Assembly: GCF_001649575.2 (NCBI RefSeq)
Contig: NC_051450.1
Coordinates: forward strand, 18,051,818-18,115,817
Reading direction: 5' to 3'
DNA: 64,000 bases
DNA from: Kryptolebias marmoratus
Lineage: Eukaryota > Chordata > Actinopteri > Cyprinodontiformes > Rivulidae
Below, piece after piece: positions 33,282 to 45,063 of this stretch (its first letter is position 1; the number at the start of each line of letters is the position of its first letter). Under the pieces are notes generated by a model, which worked only from the letters and a program-made list of their open reading frames with translations, ran no database searches and was not told the origin of the DNA. Position numbers and translations under genes: made by a program.

Positions 33282-35110
33282 GTAAGAATCAACCTTTTTT
33301 TTTATCTTGACTTGCGCACTGGATATCATGTCTTTTGACTTTGTAATACTTGGCACAGACTTGCTCTTTTTTTTCCATTTTACAAATAAAGATTTTGAAG
33401 CCAGTTTGAGACGTCTTGGAGCACCACTTCGTGAAGACAGATTAAATTCTGTTGCAGTGTGAGAATGTGCCAGAATCCAGCAGCAAACACTCACCAGTCC
33501 ACATCCCCACAACAACCGAAATAATCAATTTTCGAAGTTTTGTACTCCTGGCTCTTTAATTTCTGTCCACATGGTGGTGCTCACAGAGTGCAGTCATGAT
33601 CAGGTATCAAAGAGCTAAACTATTTATTTTGCCACACTCACAGCTGTGTTTGTCTTGTCTTTCCTTCCAACATCTTCATACTGGAGGTCCTGGTGTCATT
33701 ACAAACAGCTTCAGCGGGTAAAGTTCACTGTAAAAGTCTGAGTTTGTTCATGACTTAATCAAATTTGGAGGAAAAAAAGCATGCCAAACAGCAGAGTTCT
33801 AAAAATAGCCTATTAGAGGCTTTAACTGATAAATATATGCCCTCATAAAAGTATATATATATCAGAGGGTATATATTTGGGGGCTCTTGTATTTATAATT
33901 AACTTTTAATTCATTTTCTTGCTATGCGAATCCCACATGATTCATATAGTCATAATTATCAGCTGCTCGTGACTTTAAACACTGAAGTAGTTTCTAGTAT
34001 TTAAAGGTCAAAAACAGATTTTTTTTTTCATGAGGAACTGATTGTAAGCAGCTAAACACTCTTATTTTAAACCTGTTTGCAGTAATAATATTTGAAATAG
34101 CTGTGCAGTCGGAGCTGTCCTTGAAGGTTTTAACTTGTGGATTTGTAAAGCCATGAAAAAGTTCAGAGCTTCACTGTAAATCCCAGCTTATAAAAGCAAA
34201 ACTCTTTAAAAAAAAGCCTCTGGTACAGCATTCAGTGATATATTGGTGTAAAAAAGTTATTAGATCTGTGAAGAGACAATATGTTAAATTGGATGCGACA
34301 GGCATCCACCAGATATAGCCTACGGCTTTGTCCCTCCAGCAAAATTCAGATTATATGATTGAAGGAACTTAATTGTTTACTCGATCATCAATCCACTAAT
34401 GTTTTACAGGCCTGAGGCATGCATCTGTTAGAAAACAAGCAATTTTTAAAACTATTATTCATCCACTGTGCAGAACCCATCACACCTTTCTATTTCACTG
34501 CTATTCAAAAGGTTTGTGTCTGATCAGATCATCTTTGATTAACACTTCTTTTGATTTTGAGGTCTCAAATATGTGACAAAGACTTAATTTACTCATTCAT
34601 CCCATCCCTCTGTGCTTAGAGATAATAAGTGACCCTCGCCTGGATGGTGGAATTACTTTAGACTCGCAGCATCCAGGCTTTTTATTGGACTTTGAATGGT
34701 AAAATACCTTTAAGGGTGGAAAAAAAGGAGAAAGAAACAAAAGAGGAGTAAGGTTGTGCAAGTGTTGAGCCAGGATATTATGATTTGATGCCTCTTGGCA
34801 AAAAAACACTAAAGCCAGTTTATATCATATTCTTTTAGGCAATTCAGTGTGAAGGAAAGAACAACATTCAACTAGTAGAAAAATGTAATTTGAATTTCCA
34901 TTAAGGCATTGTTAAAGAGCTATGAGAGCTGTGATGAGCATTTTGAGACACTTTACTTGCTGAAAAATATATAAACTGTGGTAATTAAATGGATATTGTA
35001 AGAGAGGAAAAATTTAGCATTTTAATAAGAAGTATGCTGTTGTATTAACAATAAAACGTACCCTCCATCTCTATAGATAAGAGGAGCATCATGTAGACCT
35101 ACAGTATGGA
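33282..35110. other. Probable first intron or intergenic DNA
   Basis: AT-rich. Nothing beyond short TA runs (33851-33861) was noted. Confidence 0.45.
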
Positions 35111-35129
35111 GATCAGTAACTTATCCTCA

Positions 35130-35372
35130 GGTACAGTGACGAGCCGTGTTTGACCAGCGTCGCTGATATTTGCGTTGTGACGGGAGTTCGCCTGAGCTCT
35201 GACACCGGCACAAACATGGCAATTAGCCTCATCCAAGAGGACTCTGATGAAAACGACCCCGCCGGCCTCGGAGGGCTGCATGGTCACCATGGAAACCTGC
35301 AGAATGACAAGCTCATTGTTGTTGACCTTTGTGCTTCGGCATCCCAACGGGGGTCCGGCCCCGCTGGGAGCG
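35130..35372. other. GC/CpG-rich island open on both strands: exon candidate or conserved element
   Basis: About 240 bases with much higher CpG than its flanks. On + it is bracketed by TTATCCTCAG and GAGA|GTAAGA and is open (YSDEPCLTSVADICVVTGVR, then an acidic stretch QEDSDENDP). On minus it is also open, after a CTCGCTCCCAG acceptor-like site. Neither translation is recognisable. It includes an X-box-like site at 35283-35296 and a TTGACCTTTG nuclear-receptor-like half site at 35323-35332. Confidence 0.4.
35283..35296. promoter_or_regulatory. X-box-like RFX site candidate
   Basis: GTCACCATGGAAAC fits the RFX consensus GTNRCC-AT-RGNAAC. Confidence 0.45.
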
Positions 35373-35990
35373 AGAGTAAGAGGCATAATCATGCACGTGT
35401 AAACTAAACAGTCATTACCCTCTGACCCCTCGCTGCTCTTTAGGACCCCTTTTGGTTACTTATTTATCTGACACCGGCAAGATGGAAGTTTTAGGGGAGC
35501 CTTTGTCTGCAGATCACAAAAGATCTGAGGTTATTGGCTGAGAGTTGCATGGGAGCACTGATTTTACAGATTCCCCTCAGCAGATGATTTATTGCTCTTA
35601 TGTGAGTAAACTTGGAGATTCAAACAATAGCTGGAGTGGCTTACTGTTGTTCCCTGCTGTTCTTTGTTCTCTCACTTACCCCAGGGGTATTTATGCATCA
35701 CAACTACTTTGCCATTATCTAATCCCTCCCTTGTTCTTGCTGCCACTTCTGCTTTTAAGCATCGAGAGAACCATCCCATGTGTTAAAAGACATAGAAAAG
35801 ATAACTATTTGCGTTTCTGTTTAGTGCACCCCTTTTGGGGAGGTGGTTTATGGCTGTTTCAGCCACTGATGCAGATGCATCCCTTATTACCACTACATAG
35901 CAGAGAAAGTTGCCAAGGTGTCAGTAAACATTTTTTTTATATTCTTTTCATCTCTGCTATTGTCAGTCATTTAGCGAGATGGTGTGTGTT

Positions 35991-36004
35991 GTTGCTATGG
36001 CAAC
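35991..36004. promoter_or_regulatory. X-box-like RFX site candidate (near-perfect palindrome)
   Basis: GTTGCTATGGCAAC is one base from the perfect RFX palindrome GTTGCCATGGCAAC. It is 700 bases from the site at 35283. Confidence 0.5.
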
Positions 36005-37310
36005 TCCAAGGTTTCCCACAGTGGATTTTAGACCTGTCCGTCACAAAGGAAATGAAAGTTTTTCATTCACAGCACTTGTTTTGTTTTGTGTTTTTACCAT
36101 GGAAGTGTCACGAAGAGAGATTGTGAGAAAGTTATCAAGTGAGGTGACATCTGTCGTGTGTCTGTTGTTCATTTTCACGAACTCGCTGCCGAACCCAAAG
36201 TGTTTTGCGTCTCTTCCCATCATGGTCAGCTGTGAAAGGTCTCAAGCTTAAAAAAAGAAAAACAGACTGCAAGGAATGCAAAATCCTAGCTGGAGTAAAG
36301 TAATTATAAGAGGAAACGCATCCAAAATGAAGGCAGACACGTGAAAAAAGGTTGAACTGACAGAATAGGAGCTGAGGTGCTCACGTATCAGACAAACACG
36401 CTGGCAGCAGTTCTCTGATGGGACGTTTCCTTGTAAAACAGGCAGAGGAAGGCGCTGTAATTTCACACTGCATGTTAAACAGGCAGAGAGCAGATGTAGG
36501 AAACAATTTGACTCTCTGGATGCACTATTATTTCTGCCTCTTGGATCTGAGAACAAATGTCTGCAATTTGAGTGAAACGTCCGGCTTGATGTCGACACGT
36601 TGGTGGGAATTATCTCAGCTAAGCCCTCCGTCATTTACCGACTCTTTTACACTACATTAGCTGTGTCCCTTTCTCCAGTTCATCCTCAAATAGCAAATAA
36701 ATTTGTCTTTTACCCATTACATGTGCAAAGAAGGAAATTGGGAGACTATTTGTGGCACGATTAAATAATAATCCCTAAAGCTTCTTTTTTTTTTTAAACC
36801 AGGGATCAAGTCAAGCAGATGTTTGAAAGGGTAAGAGATGGATTCAAACTTCTGGGATAACAGGAGAGGCAATTATTGTAAACTTTATAAGTTGAAAGGT
36901 GCTTTCACAAAACACCAACAGACAAGATTTAGAAACCTTCTGGCCATCTCAGTGAAATTACTAATTGGTCAATGTTGCACCTTTGTGCCGCCAAGCAAAG
37001 TAAGGCGAAAACAGATTTCTGCAACTGCTCTGCAGTGATGTAAATTTTGTCATAATTTTCTGCCCGTTAAGGTCTGTCAACCCTTTCAGCTTGTGAGGAG
37101 ACTTACTGCTGTCAACATTTTGTTAATTTATCACTCGGACCACAAGGACAAAAAAACAACACCTAATTTCTGGTGAGAAATCACTCAAACTTTGTTTCTT
37201 TGTTTTGTCTTTTGACTGGACACTTAATAAATCAGCTCATCATGAAAACTGCAGACTTGAGTTGAATGCTGTGGAGCAGCTGAACTATGGACAAGTGCAC
37301 ACAAATGCTT
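36005..37310. other. Non-coding DNA, no recognised feature
   Basis: ORFs in this stretch (up to 128 codons on the minus strand at 36248-36634) show no domain, codon bias or splice context. Confidence 0.45.
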
Positions 37311-37318
37311 GTCTACAC

Positions 37319-37647
37319 CAATGAATCCCAAAGTTGGGGTTGGGACCCCAATGTGGGTCACCCAACACCAAGTAGGGGTCCTTAGATAATCTTCAGATAT
37401 CAACCTACAATTTAAAACCTAGTTTTTGATACATTTGCACCATAATTGTGACAGAGAATTGAAATACAAATCATAAATTGATTTTGAAAAATAGCATAAT
37501 GGATGTTGGGTCTTTGTGTTGTTTTTATCCTCATATTTAACTGGGTCAGTACCTTTTTTGGATGTTTAAACAGCCAACAGATGGGGGTCACACACCTTTG
37601 TCACTATTAATTTATGGGTCGAAAGCTGAAAAGTTTGGGAACCACTG
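37319..37647. mobile_element. hAT nonautonomous element with perfect 8-bp target duplication
   Basis: GTCTACAC occurs at 37311-37318 and again at 37648-37655, directly flanking a 329-bp element. The left end is CAATGAATCCCAAAGTTGGG and the right end is TTTGGGAACCACTG, whose complement CAGTGGTTCCCAAA pairs with the left end. An 8-bp duplication and CAGTG-type termini are hallmarks of the hAT superfamily. It carries no transposase. Confidence 0.9.
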
Positions 37648-37655
37648 GTCTACAC

Positions 37656-39195
37656 GGATCGCTGAAAAGTGTGTACAACTACTGTATCTTTCCGCCCTTA
37701 GTAACAGAGTAGTAACAGTCAACATGTGAAAAGGCAAATGTGGTGTAGTAATGACTTACGCTCTGTGTGACCACACAGAGAAGATTGCTAAACTGAGTTA
37801 ATTCATCATGTTTTGAAAACGATCTATCATACATTCAAAGTGGTATTTCACCAGGCTCTGACTTGTTGGAGAACAACATTCACAGATGTTCTCAGCTTCC
37901 CCATGTGAGTCGCAGAGATCCTGTTGCTTGAGTTTTGAACATGTTAAAAAAAACTGTGACAACTTCTCTCTTTAAATAGTCACAGAGTCATCATGGGCGT
38001 CTCCAACTTGTCTCTGTATTTTGAGACCTGCATTGTAGCTTTCCTCTGACAGAAAACATCCAAGGAAATTGTTCTAGTCTAAAAACTACGCATGATGAAT
38101 AATAACTTTTTAAAAACTGTCCCACATCTGCCTATCTTCAAGAAAAAACGTGTACTCCAATGATGTCGGCAGCCGAGGTGGGTTCAAAACGGGCTGAGTT
38201 GGGTATGATGTTGGCTAAGGTGGACAACAAAATAATGTGCATGGCTTTGAATACAATTTTGCCAGCAGTGCACAAAAAATCCTGATTTTACAAAAACTGG
38301 CTGTTCAAAATGCTCATTGGTTATTTGGTTGGTGAGACAGCAACCCAAAGTTGACGTATTTTCTCACAATTTTTAGTCACCAACTAACTAGTCATCAGTG
38401 AGATGCCACCTGTGGTGTGTTAGCACTCTGCGTCAACCCAGCTAAGTTCTGCTCCTCACCTCTTTTGGTTTCTTTGATGTTCGTTTTATTTCTGAAATCT
38501 CATATCTATGCTGGGTTCGATTAGTGATTTGTGAAGAGTCACTGGCAGCTTGAAGATGAACTGGTCTTTGCAGCCAATTCGCCGGACGGGTTTTGTGAAA
38601 CTGCCTGAAGCTGGTTGTATGTTTTCTCTCACTTGTATTAGTGTGATTTTGGTGAGGACGGAGGAAGGGAGAAGAGCGCAGTGGCAGTGAGAGGGTGTGA
38701 TGAGGCGTAATGAGTCGGGGGGAGAAAAAGGTGAAAAGAGGATCTGAAAATGAGAGACTGAGGGGGGAAGAGGTTCTGCTGGTCTTTGTTTACAGACTGA
38801 TGGAGTGCCACGGAGGCCGTTCGAAGGGTGAAATGAGTCATGAGTTTTCTCCAAGCGCGCATGCAGACTCTCAGAGGGAGAAACATCCCTTTTTCCCTCC
38901 CCTCTCTGGGCTGTCACCCAGCTGTATTTCTCACAAAGATGGATGACTTTGAAGCGCGAATGAGAGGTTTATTTGATGGCAGCGCTCGGCTCGTATATTT
39001 CTCTTTTGTAGGAACTTCTTCTGTTCGTGCTGCAGCTCGTACCTCAGAGGTGAGAGCGAAACTGGACTGCCTCCTGTGAGAATTTAACACTCTTTGCTAT
39101 GTATAGCCACAGCTAAATTAGCAGCCAGCCATTACTGAAGCAGGGACAGTCACATGTTCTTATTTGTGTGCCATTCATTGTTATTGCCTGCCATA
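37656..39195. other. Non-coding DNA with a purine-rich, GC-richer section
   Basis: Bases 38640-38780 are strongly purine-biased on +. Bases 38840-39075 are CpG-richer with short ORFs on both strands that I do not recognise, possibly a regulatory element. Confidence 0.4.
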
Positions 39196-39199
39196 ACAA

Positions 39200-39560
39200 C
39201 AAGAGGTGATAATGTTTTTGCTTCTGTCTGTGTGTGTTAGTTTGTCTGTAGTGTTAGCAAAACATTTCATGAAGCAGTGGACAGATTTTATTGAAACTCT
39301 GAGAAGATAATCATTGGATGTACATCTCCAGCTGGCTAACCTTTGGAGCCAACCCAATTCAATATGGCTAAAATGTGGTACTACTACTGCTACTTATTGC
39401 ATAAATCTTTTGCAATAACTGTTAAAATCAACCCTGTTTGTCTGTTATCAAAAAAATTCATATTCCACTATTTACAAGATTTGTCCAAAACAGCTACAAC
39501 TTTGTCATTTCTCAACAAGAATGAGGCGGGCGACATACATTCCTTCAAGGAATACTAGGA
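39200..39560 (+). repeat. Subunit-repeat element, copy H (both ends, about one unit)
   Basis: It begins AGAGGTGATAATGTTTTTGC, then GTTAGCAAAACATTTCATGA and CCAACCCAATTCAATATGGC, and ends GACATACATTCCTTCAAGGA followed by ATACTAGG. The ends match copies C and E. Confidence 0.75.
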
Positions 39561-40029
39561 TTTTAATTGTGTTTGTTTGAGGAAGAGGAAACTATTGGAC
39601 ATAAAAATCTTTCTTGGTTTCTCCTCACTGGAGTTACATCATTGCATCTTATCTCTAGTTGAGCATATCATTATAGGATAAGAAGCTCTTTTGATGTGAT
39701 CTGTTTAGAGCTTCATCTGTTGCGGCAACACAAACAGAAAGCTCTAATTTGATCAGTGAAAGGATATAAATACAGAAAATCCTTTAATCTTCGGCAAATG
39801 AAAACATTTATCTATACTTTGAAATATTACGGAGAGCTTATCAGAGCGAAATCCACAAAAAAAATAAGAAAAAATCAAGTTGCAAGATGCTCCTCACAGC
39901 AGATGAATGAGAAAATAAAATTACAGAGCATGGTGAATTCCTTTCATCCGAGCTTATGTGAAAGTTTGTGATAACATCTAAAAGATAAAACGGTCCACTA
40001 CACGTAGTTCAGCCACACAGAAAAAAATA

Positions 40030-40270
40030 AATAAATGAGGGAACGGCAGAGGGATACAGAGAGAGATGAGAGGCGAGATATGGAGCGGGAGAAAGAGGAG
40101 GCCGATAGAGGTGAAAAGATAAGAACTTTCCAAGACAAAGAGGGGAGATGTCTGCGTTTTAAACGGAAAAATAAAGGCTGGGAGGGAGAAAATGAAGGAG
40201 ATGGAGATGGAGATGGAAGCGGTGATACGTGGAGTTGTGAGCAGCAGGAAGAGCAGGTTTGGGGAAAATA
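40030..40270. repeat. Purine-rich low-complexity stretch
   Basis: Almost all A and G on +, with GAGATGGAGATGGAGATGG. The open frame across it is a product of composition. Confidence 0.7.
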
Positions 40271-40589
40271 ACTGTATAAGGAGCTTTTCTCAAGAGGCGT
40301 CCGTCTAGTCGGTCCCTGGATGCAATGGTCTGTTGGATTCAGCTGTCAGCGCTAAAGGTCCTTGGAGAGGGAAAGACAGACGGACGGTAAGAGAGGATGG
40401 CAAGACGGGCAAAAAAACAAAACACCAAGACAGAGAACTGAAATATCTCACTTCCAAATTATTTTTTTACATTGACATTTTTTGCATGCTCAATAAAACC
40501 TCCCCCAGCCAAGTCCTCTCACTGTCAGCTCATACAAATATCTACAAAATCAAAGTTCAAATGTGGGTTTGCTCACCTTAGTCACTGGT

Positions 40590-42410
40590 AATTTGGAGAC
40601 TTTTTTTTGCTTAAGTAGGCTGTTAGAAACAGTATGGGTCTGAACTTTTTTTGACAGTTCTTTATGCTTTTAGTCAAATAACACTCTTTATTTTAATTTT
40701 TCACACACAAAAGAAACTTAGCTAAGTTTTAAATGAAGATTGTTCCTGAAAGTGCACCCTTTCAATATTAATAATGATTAAATCAGTGGTTTCTATGATT
40801 TTTTTGGCTTTAATACGAGACTGTTCCATTTTCCTTCTAATCCTCTGCAAGAAAAAAAAAGATTACAGAAAAAAACTGATAAGAAATTCATACCACAGAA
40901 GTTCTTTCCTGCAATGTTAATAATCTTCTGACCCCTCAAGGTTTATTCTTTGACCTTTTGCAAAGCTTAGGTTGGATGATGTAAAGTATCAGACTGTATT
41001 AAAAAAAGAAAATAGACTTTCTATCTCTCCAGAAAATGCTTTTTATGCATTATGGCATTAATCTAATAATGTCATACGTAGCGTTAGCCAGATAAAGCCC
41101 AACTTTCCCCTGCTTCTTTTTACACAGTAAACACTTAGTTTTTTAACTTTTAGTTTTCTTTGCTGGTGATTGTGTATTTGTACTTACAGTAAGAAGCTGT
41201 ATCAAATACAGTGTGGAACTTTGTTGTAGCTGAACTTTTTTTTTTTTTTTGAAGACTTACTGTTCTTTGTTCTCTTTTTGCTGGAGGTTTAAGAGGTCAT
41301 GTGGAGCAATAGCTAAATATAGGCTACCACTTCCTTTGCATATGTATAATTATCATTTTTTTATACTTATTTGCAGCTACGCTTCTACTATCAGTAATGA
41401 AATGTGAGCTAAAGTGAGAAACAAGTAAATTAGATGTGATTTTTGAAGCAGCAATTTAATGACGCAGAAGCATTTTTACTGAAGAACTTGCAATTAACTT
41501 TTATGTAATGAAAAAAAAAGTGAAGAAGCACAACCATGGCTAATGTGCTCCTTTATGTGCATCCACTGATTTCCAGAACCTTTAAACACACCAAAACACT
41601 CTGCAGACACGAGACTCTCAGGAGTCCTGCTCTTTACCAGGCTGTGCTCAGCACAACAGTGATTGTGTAGTCTACCCGCTCAAAGACACAAAGCTGCCTC
41701 AGTTCTGATGGTGAAGCCACACGGTGGATGTGTGGTCTGATCTAAACCACCAGCAGTGAATAATAAACCACTTGTTATTCCCTCTGAACATTATTTCAGT
41801 CTTCCTTGAATAAACTAACAGGAGAAATGACCCCCTGAGTTAAATACTGTCTGCCTCCACTGAGTACCCTATATTACAGCTGACTTGACTTTGATTTCTT
41901 TCGGTTAAGTAGTCATTTGGACTTGAATATTGCCCTGCACAAGTGGGAGTTTCATTTTAAGCGATGTTGTGTTATGGAACATTAAGTCCGTCCAGGTACT
42001 GGGCTTCAGTGATAAGGATATAAGCTGCTGTAAAAGACGATGGACTAATTCTATTACCAGCAGTGTCCTTTATTACAAACACAGAGCTGGGTGGTTAATA
42101 GGGGTTTGGGTTTGCTGTTCATGAAACATGAGAAAGTCTTTATTCTTTTGCTCGGGTTGTGTTGTGTATCTGAGTTCACCAGAGAAGTAGACTTTGATCG
42201 AGTGTTGAGCACACTCTTGACCTTTTGCTTTTTCTTCTGTGTTGGTTTGAAGGAAAAAAAACTGGTTGTATCAAAAGTAAATGCATAAATGCTTCAATAT
42301 GTAAGTCGTTATGTGAACAAATGATACCAAAGTTAGAATTGGTGTTAAAAATGTGCCATACATTGATATTTCTTATTTAATTTTAAATTGTTTTAATTTA
42401 TCTTCATCTA
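40590..42410. other. AT-rich non-coding DNA
   Basis: Only homopolymer runs (T at 41238-41251) and scattered TA-rich words were noted. Confidence 0.5.
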
Positions 42411-42419
42411 AACACAAGC

Positions 42420-43300
42420 ATTATTGTAAAACTCCTCCAGTCCAGTAGCTTGTTGAACCTCCTTTAGCAATCATAAATTGAAGAAATTGTCTCCCGTTTG
42501 ACTTTATTAGCCTCTCGTAACATTTTATTGGAAATTTGCCCTACTCATCTTTACAATGATGCTTCGGTTTGTTGAGGTTTACGGGGATACATTTATGCCA
42601 GCTTTCCTAAGGTTCCATCACAGCATTTCAGTCTGAACTGTTGCAACTATGACTGCAAAATATGTCAAAAATTTATCAGTATTGTAACATTAGCCTGCAC
42701 AATATCCATATTACAATGGATTCCAACGAATCGCAGACACAAGTTCAAAGTTGATTGGAGGTGTTTTGGTTATGTGGCTGCAAAATAAACCCAAACTATC
42801 AGACCTTCATCATGGTTTTCAAAATTTCGTTTAAAAAATGTGTTTATGCTGATAAACAAAGAAGTCATACTAGTTCGATCTTTTTTTCTGATTTGTACTG
42901 CCATGAACTTTAACATTTAACAAGCCAACTGCAGAGAATAAAATGTGGCTCCTGGGTTTTTTGTGAATTTTCAAAACATTACGCAGGCTGACCTTGGGAT
43001 GAACTTATTTCAACATCCACGGCTGGAAATATTGGCAACTGTCCTGAGTTTTTTACACTCGTGAATAAACTTTAACAAGTGTAAAACACTTTTGAAATGC
43101 TGGAGTCTGAATAGTTTGGAGATGCTCTCTTAACACTTCCTAGATTGATGTGCGGCTTCAAATGTTTCTTGAAGGTCGTTGCTGATGTCTTTCTTTCTTG
43201 GCATTGTTTTAACACACACCAGTATGCTTCAGAGCAGCAAACTGCCAAAATGTCTGCATTTATAGATGGAAATGTTATCACTTTCTAGTAATCGGATCAT
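42420..43300 (-). mobile_element. Degraded DNA transposon remnant of a common fish family
   Basis: Segments such as GAACCTCCTTTAGCAATCAT, TTGAGGTTTACGGGGATACA, GCTGATGTCTTTCTTTCTTG, GGCATTGTTTTAACACACAC and AGCAGCAAACTGCCAAAATG match, from memory, a very common fish DNA transposon read from its 3' side. No intact transposase frame remains. Superfamily assignment and exact ends are uncertain. Confidence 0.6.
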
Positions 43301-45035
43301 TAATTACATGGTTTTAATGTTTTTACATCACTATTTTAGCATTCTCTTAAGTAAATAAATTAATTCAACATTCAAAGCATTAAAATATGAACTTCATATT
43401 TTACACACTTAATTTTAACAATTTTATTGGAAATTAAGTCACATATTGAGCCATTTATGTGTTGTGACATTTATTCTGGCAGTTTCAGTCCTCCGTATAC
43501 TGTGACTAAATCTGACTGTTTTAAAGATTTCTTGCTCTTTAAGAAAGAAAATTCAAAGAAACACCAAAGCAACTAAAAACCCACATCACCAATCTTGAGA
43601 CGCACGTTGTGTGCTTTCGTGTTGCACACAGAAGCTTTAAACCCTCCAGCATCACGCAGTGCAGGCAGGGATTCAACTGAGGAAAAGAAATAGAGACTGT
43701 CAGATCGCAAGGAAAGTAAAATCAACAAATAAATCCTCAAGAAGAAGCAAATCAGAGTCAGCCAAGGCTGTAACGAAAATATCTCTGTGTACACATATGA
43801 GGTATATTAATAGTCCTTCTGTTTATTTCACATGCAGCTCAATTGTTGGGACTTTGGGGGGGTTAGCATAGAGGGCAGACCCATTGAACGGAAAGTCTCT
43901 TCTTTCACAATCTCATAATAGATTTGCTCCTGCTTGTTGACCCCAGCTTGACGGGCTTCACCCTAACTCTGACCCCAGCTTTCCGGCTGCCTTTTTATAG
44001 GGAAATAAATGCATAAGAGAGGTGCACAGATGCATAGGAACCATTTTACTGTCTATCATAAACTAAAACGAGATAGGACAGCTGCTCTTTAAGAGAGATA
44101 AGCTCAAGTCGGTGCAGACAAATCGATGAAGAACGGGGATAATTTAGTTGAATGAAATCTCTACAGTTGACTTAATTATTTGCAGAGAAGTAGAGTGAGG
44201 GCTAAAACTCCCACACAGAGGCTTATACCTCCTCTGGACTGGCCCCGTACGGAAAACATTGTTGCAGTGTTCTTGTTGTCATTAAAAATAGACCTCTGCC
44301 CTTATGAAACCAGGGCCCCACAGCATTCTGATCCATTTTGTTCTCTGTGCTGCTCCCCAAAGGTTTTCAAGGTGGGAAAGTACTTCCCATGCTGCAAATG
44401 TTAAGGACAGGAGGGGGTCCTGCAGGGTTGACATCTTTTTATTGACTTTAGCAAAACACATAAAAGAGCGAATTGTTAGAGATCATCAAGCGGCAGTTTT
44501 CCAGGAGGCAGTTGTCCAGGAAAATCTTTTTCTTTTGGCTTTAAATATATCTGCTGGTGTCACAAGAATCATACATTTTCAAAGAAAGATCTACACTTTT
44601 TTTTTTTTAATTTCCCTTGATTTTATTATAATTTCCACCCTCTTAATTGCTCTGCGCAAGAAAAGGTTTTTGTTAATACAAATATTATATTTATCCTCAG
44701 ATTGGAGTAACCGTTTTGCGGCCGTTCCACTGATTTGAGGTCAGAGTGCACGGCATGAATTATGCAAAATCCCTCGTTTTATGGATTAAGCGGCCTCAAT
44801 CAACAGCAGATTTTACACCCAGAAGCCATTTCAGCTCTTTTAACACCCACAGCAGCAGTGGCTGGTTTTCTCTGCACACAATGAAACCTTCTGTAACATG
44901 TCATTGTCATCAGCGGAGCTCCACACCCACGCTGACTCCTTCTGCCCCCCTCCTCTGGCCCCCATTTATCATAATTAACACTTTCTCATTTGTATTTCAG
45001 GTTTCTTCTTGGCCATTGTCTTAAAACAATTTGTG
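43301..45035. other. Non-coding DNA, possibly with conserved blocks
   Basis: The segment 44070-44190 (AAATCGATGAAGAACGGGG, TTGACTTAATTATTTGCAG) has enhancer-like texture. No exons were recognised. Confidence 0.35.
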
Positions 45036-45043
45036 TTTGTTTT

Positions 45044-45063
45044 GGGGGGTGGGGGTGGGGGGG
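45044..45063 (+). other. G-quadruplex-capable G tract
   Basis: Runs of 6, 5 and 7 Gs separated by single Ts, enough for four G-triplets on the + strand. Confidence 0.75.

Noticed and set aside
35545..36126. 193-codon + strand open frame
   Set aside because: It starts at TTG rather than ATG, has no domain or codon bias, and overlaps an X-box-like site; regarded as chance.
40035..40271. Charged 78-codon frame rich in Arg, Glu and Asp-Gly
   Set aside because: It is a product of purine-rich low-complexity DNA.
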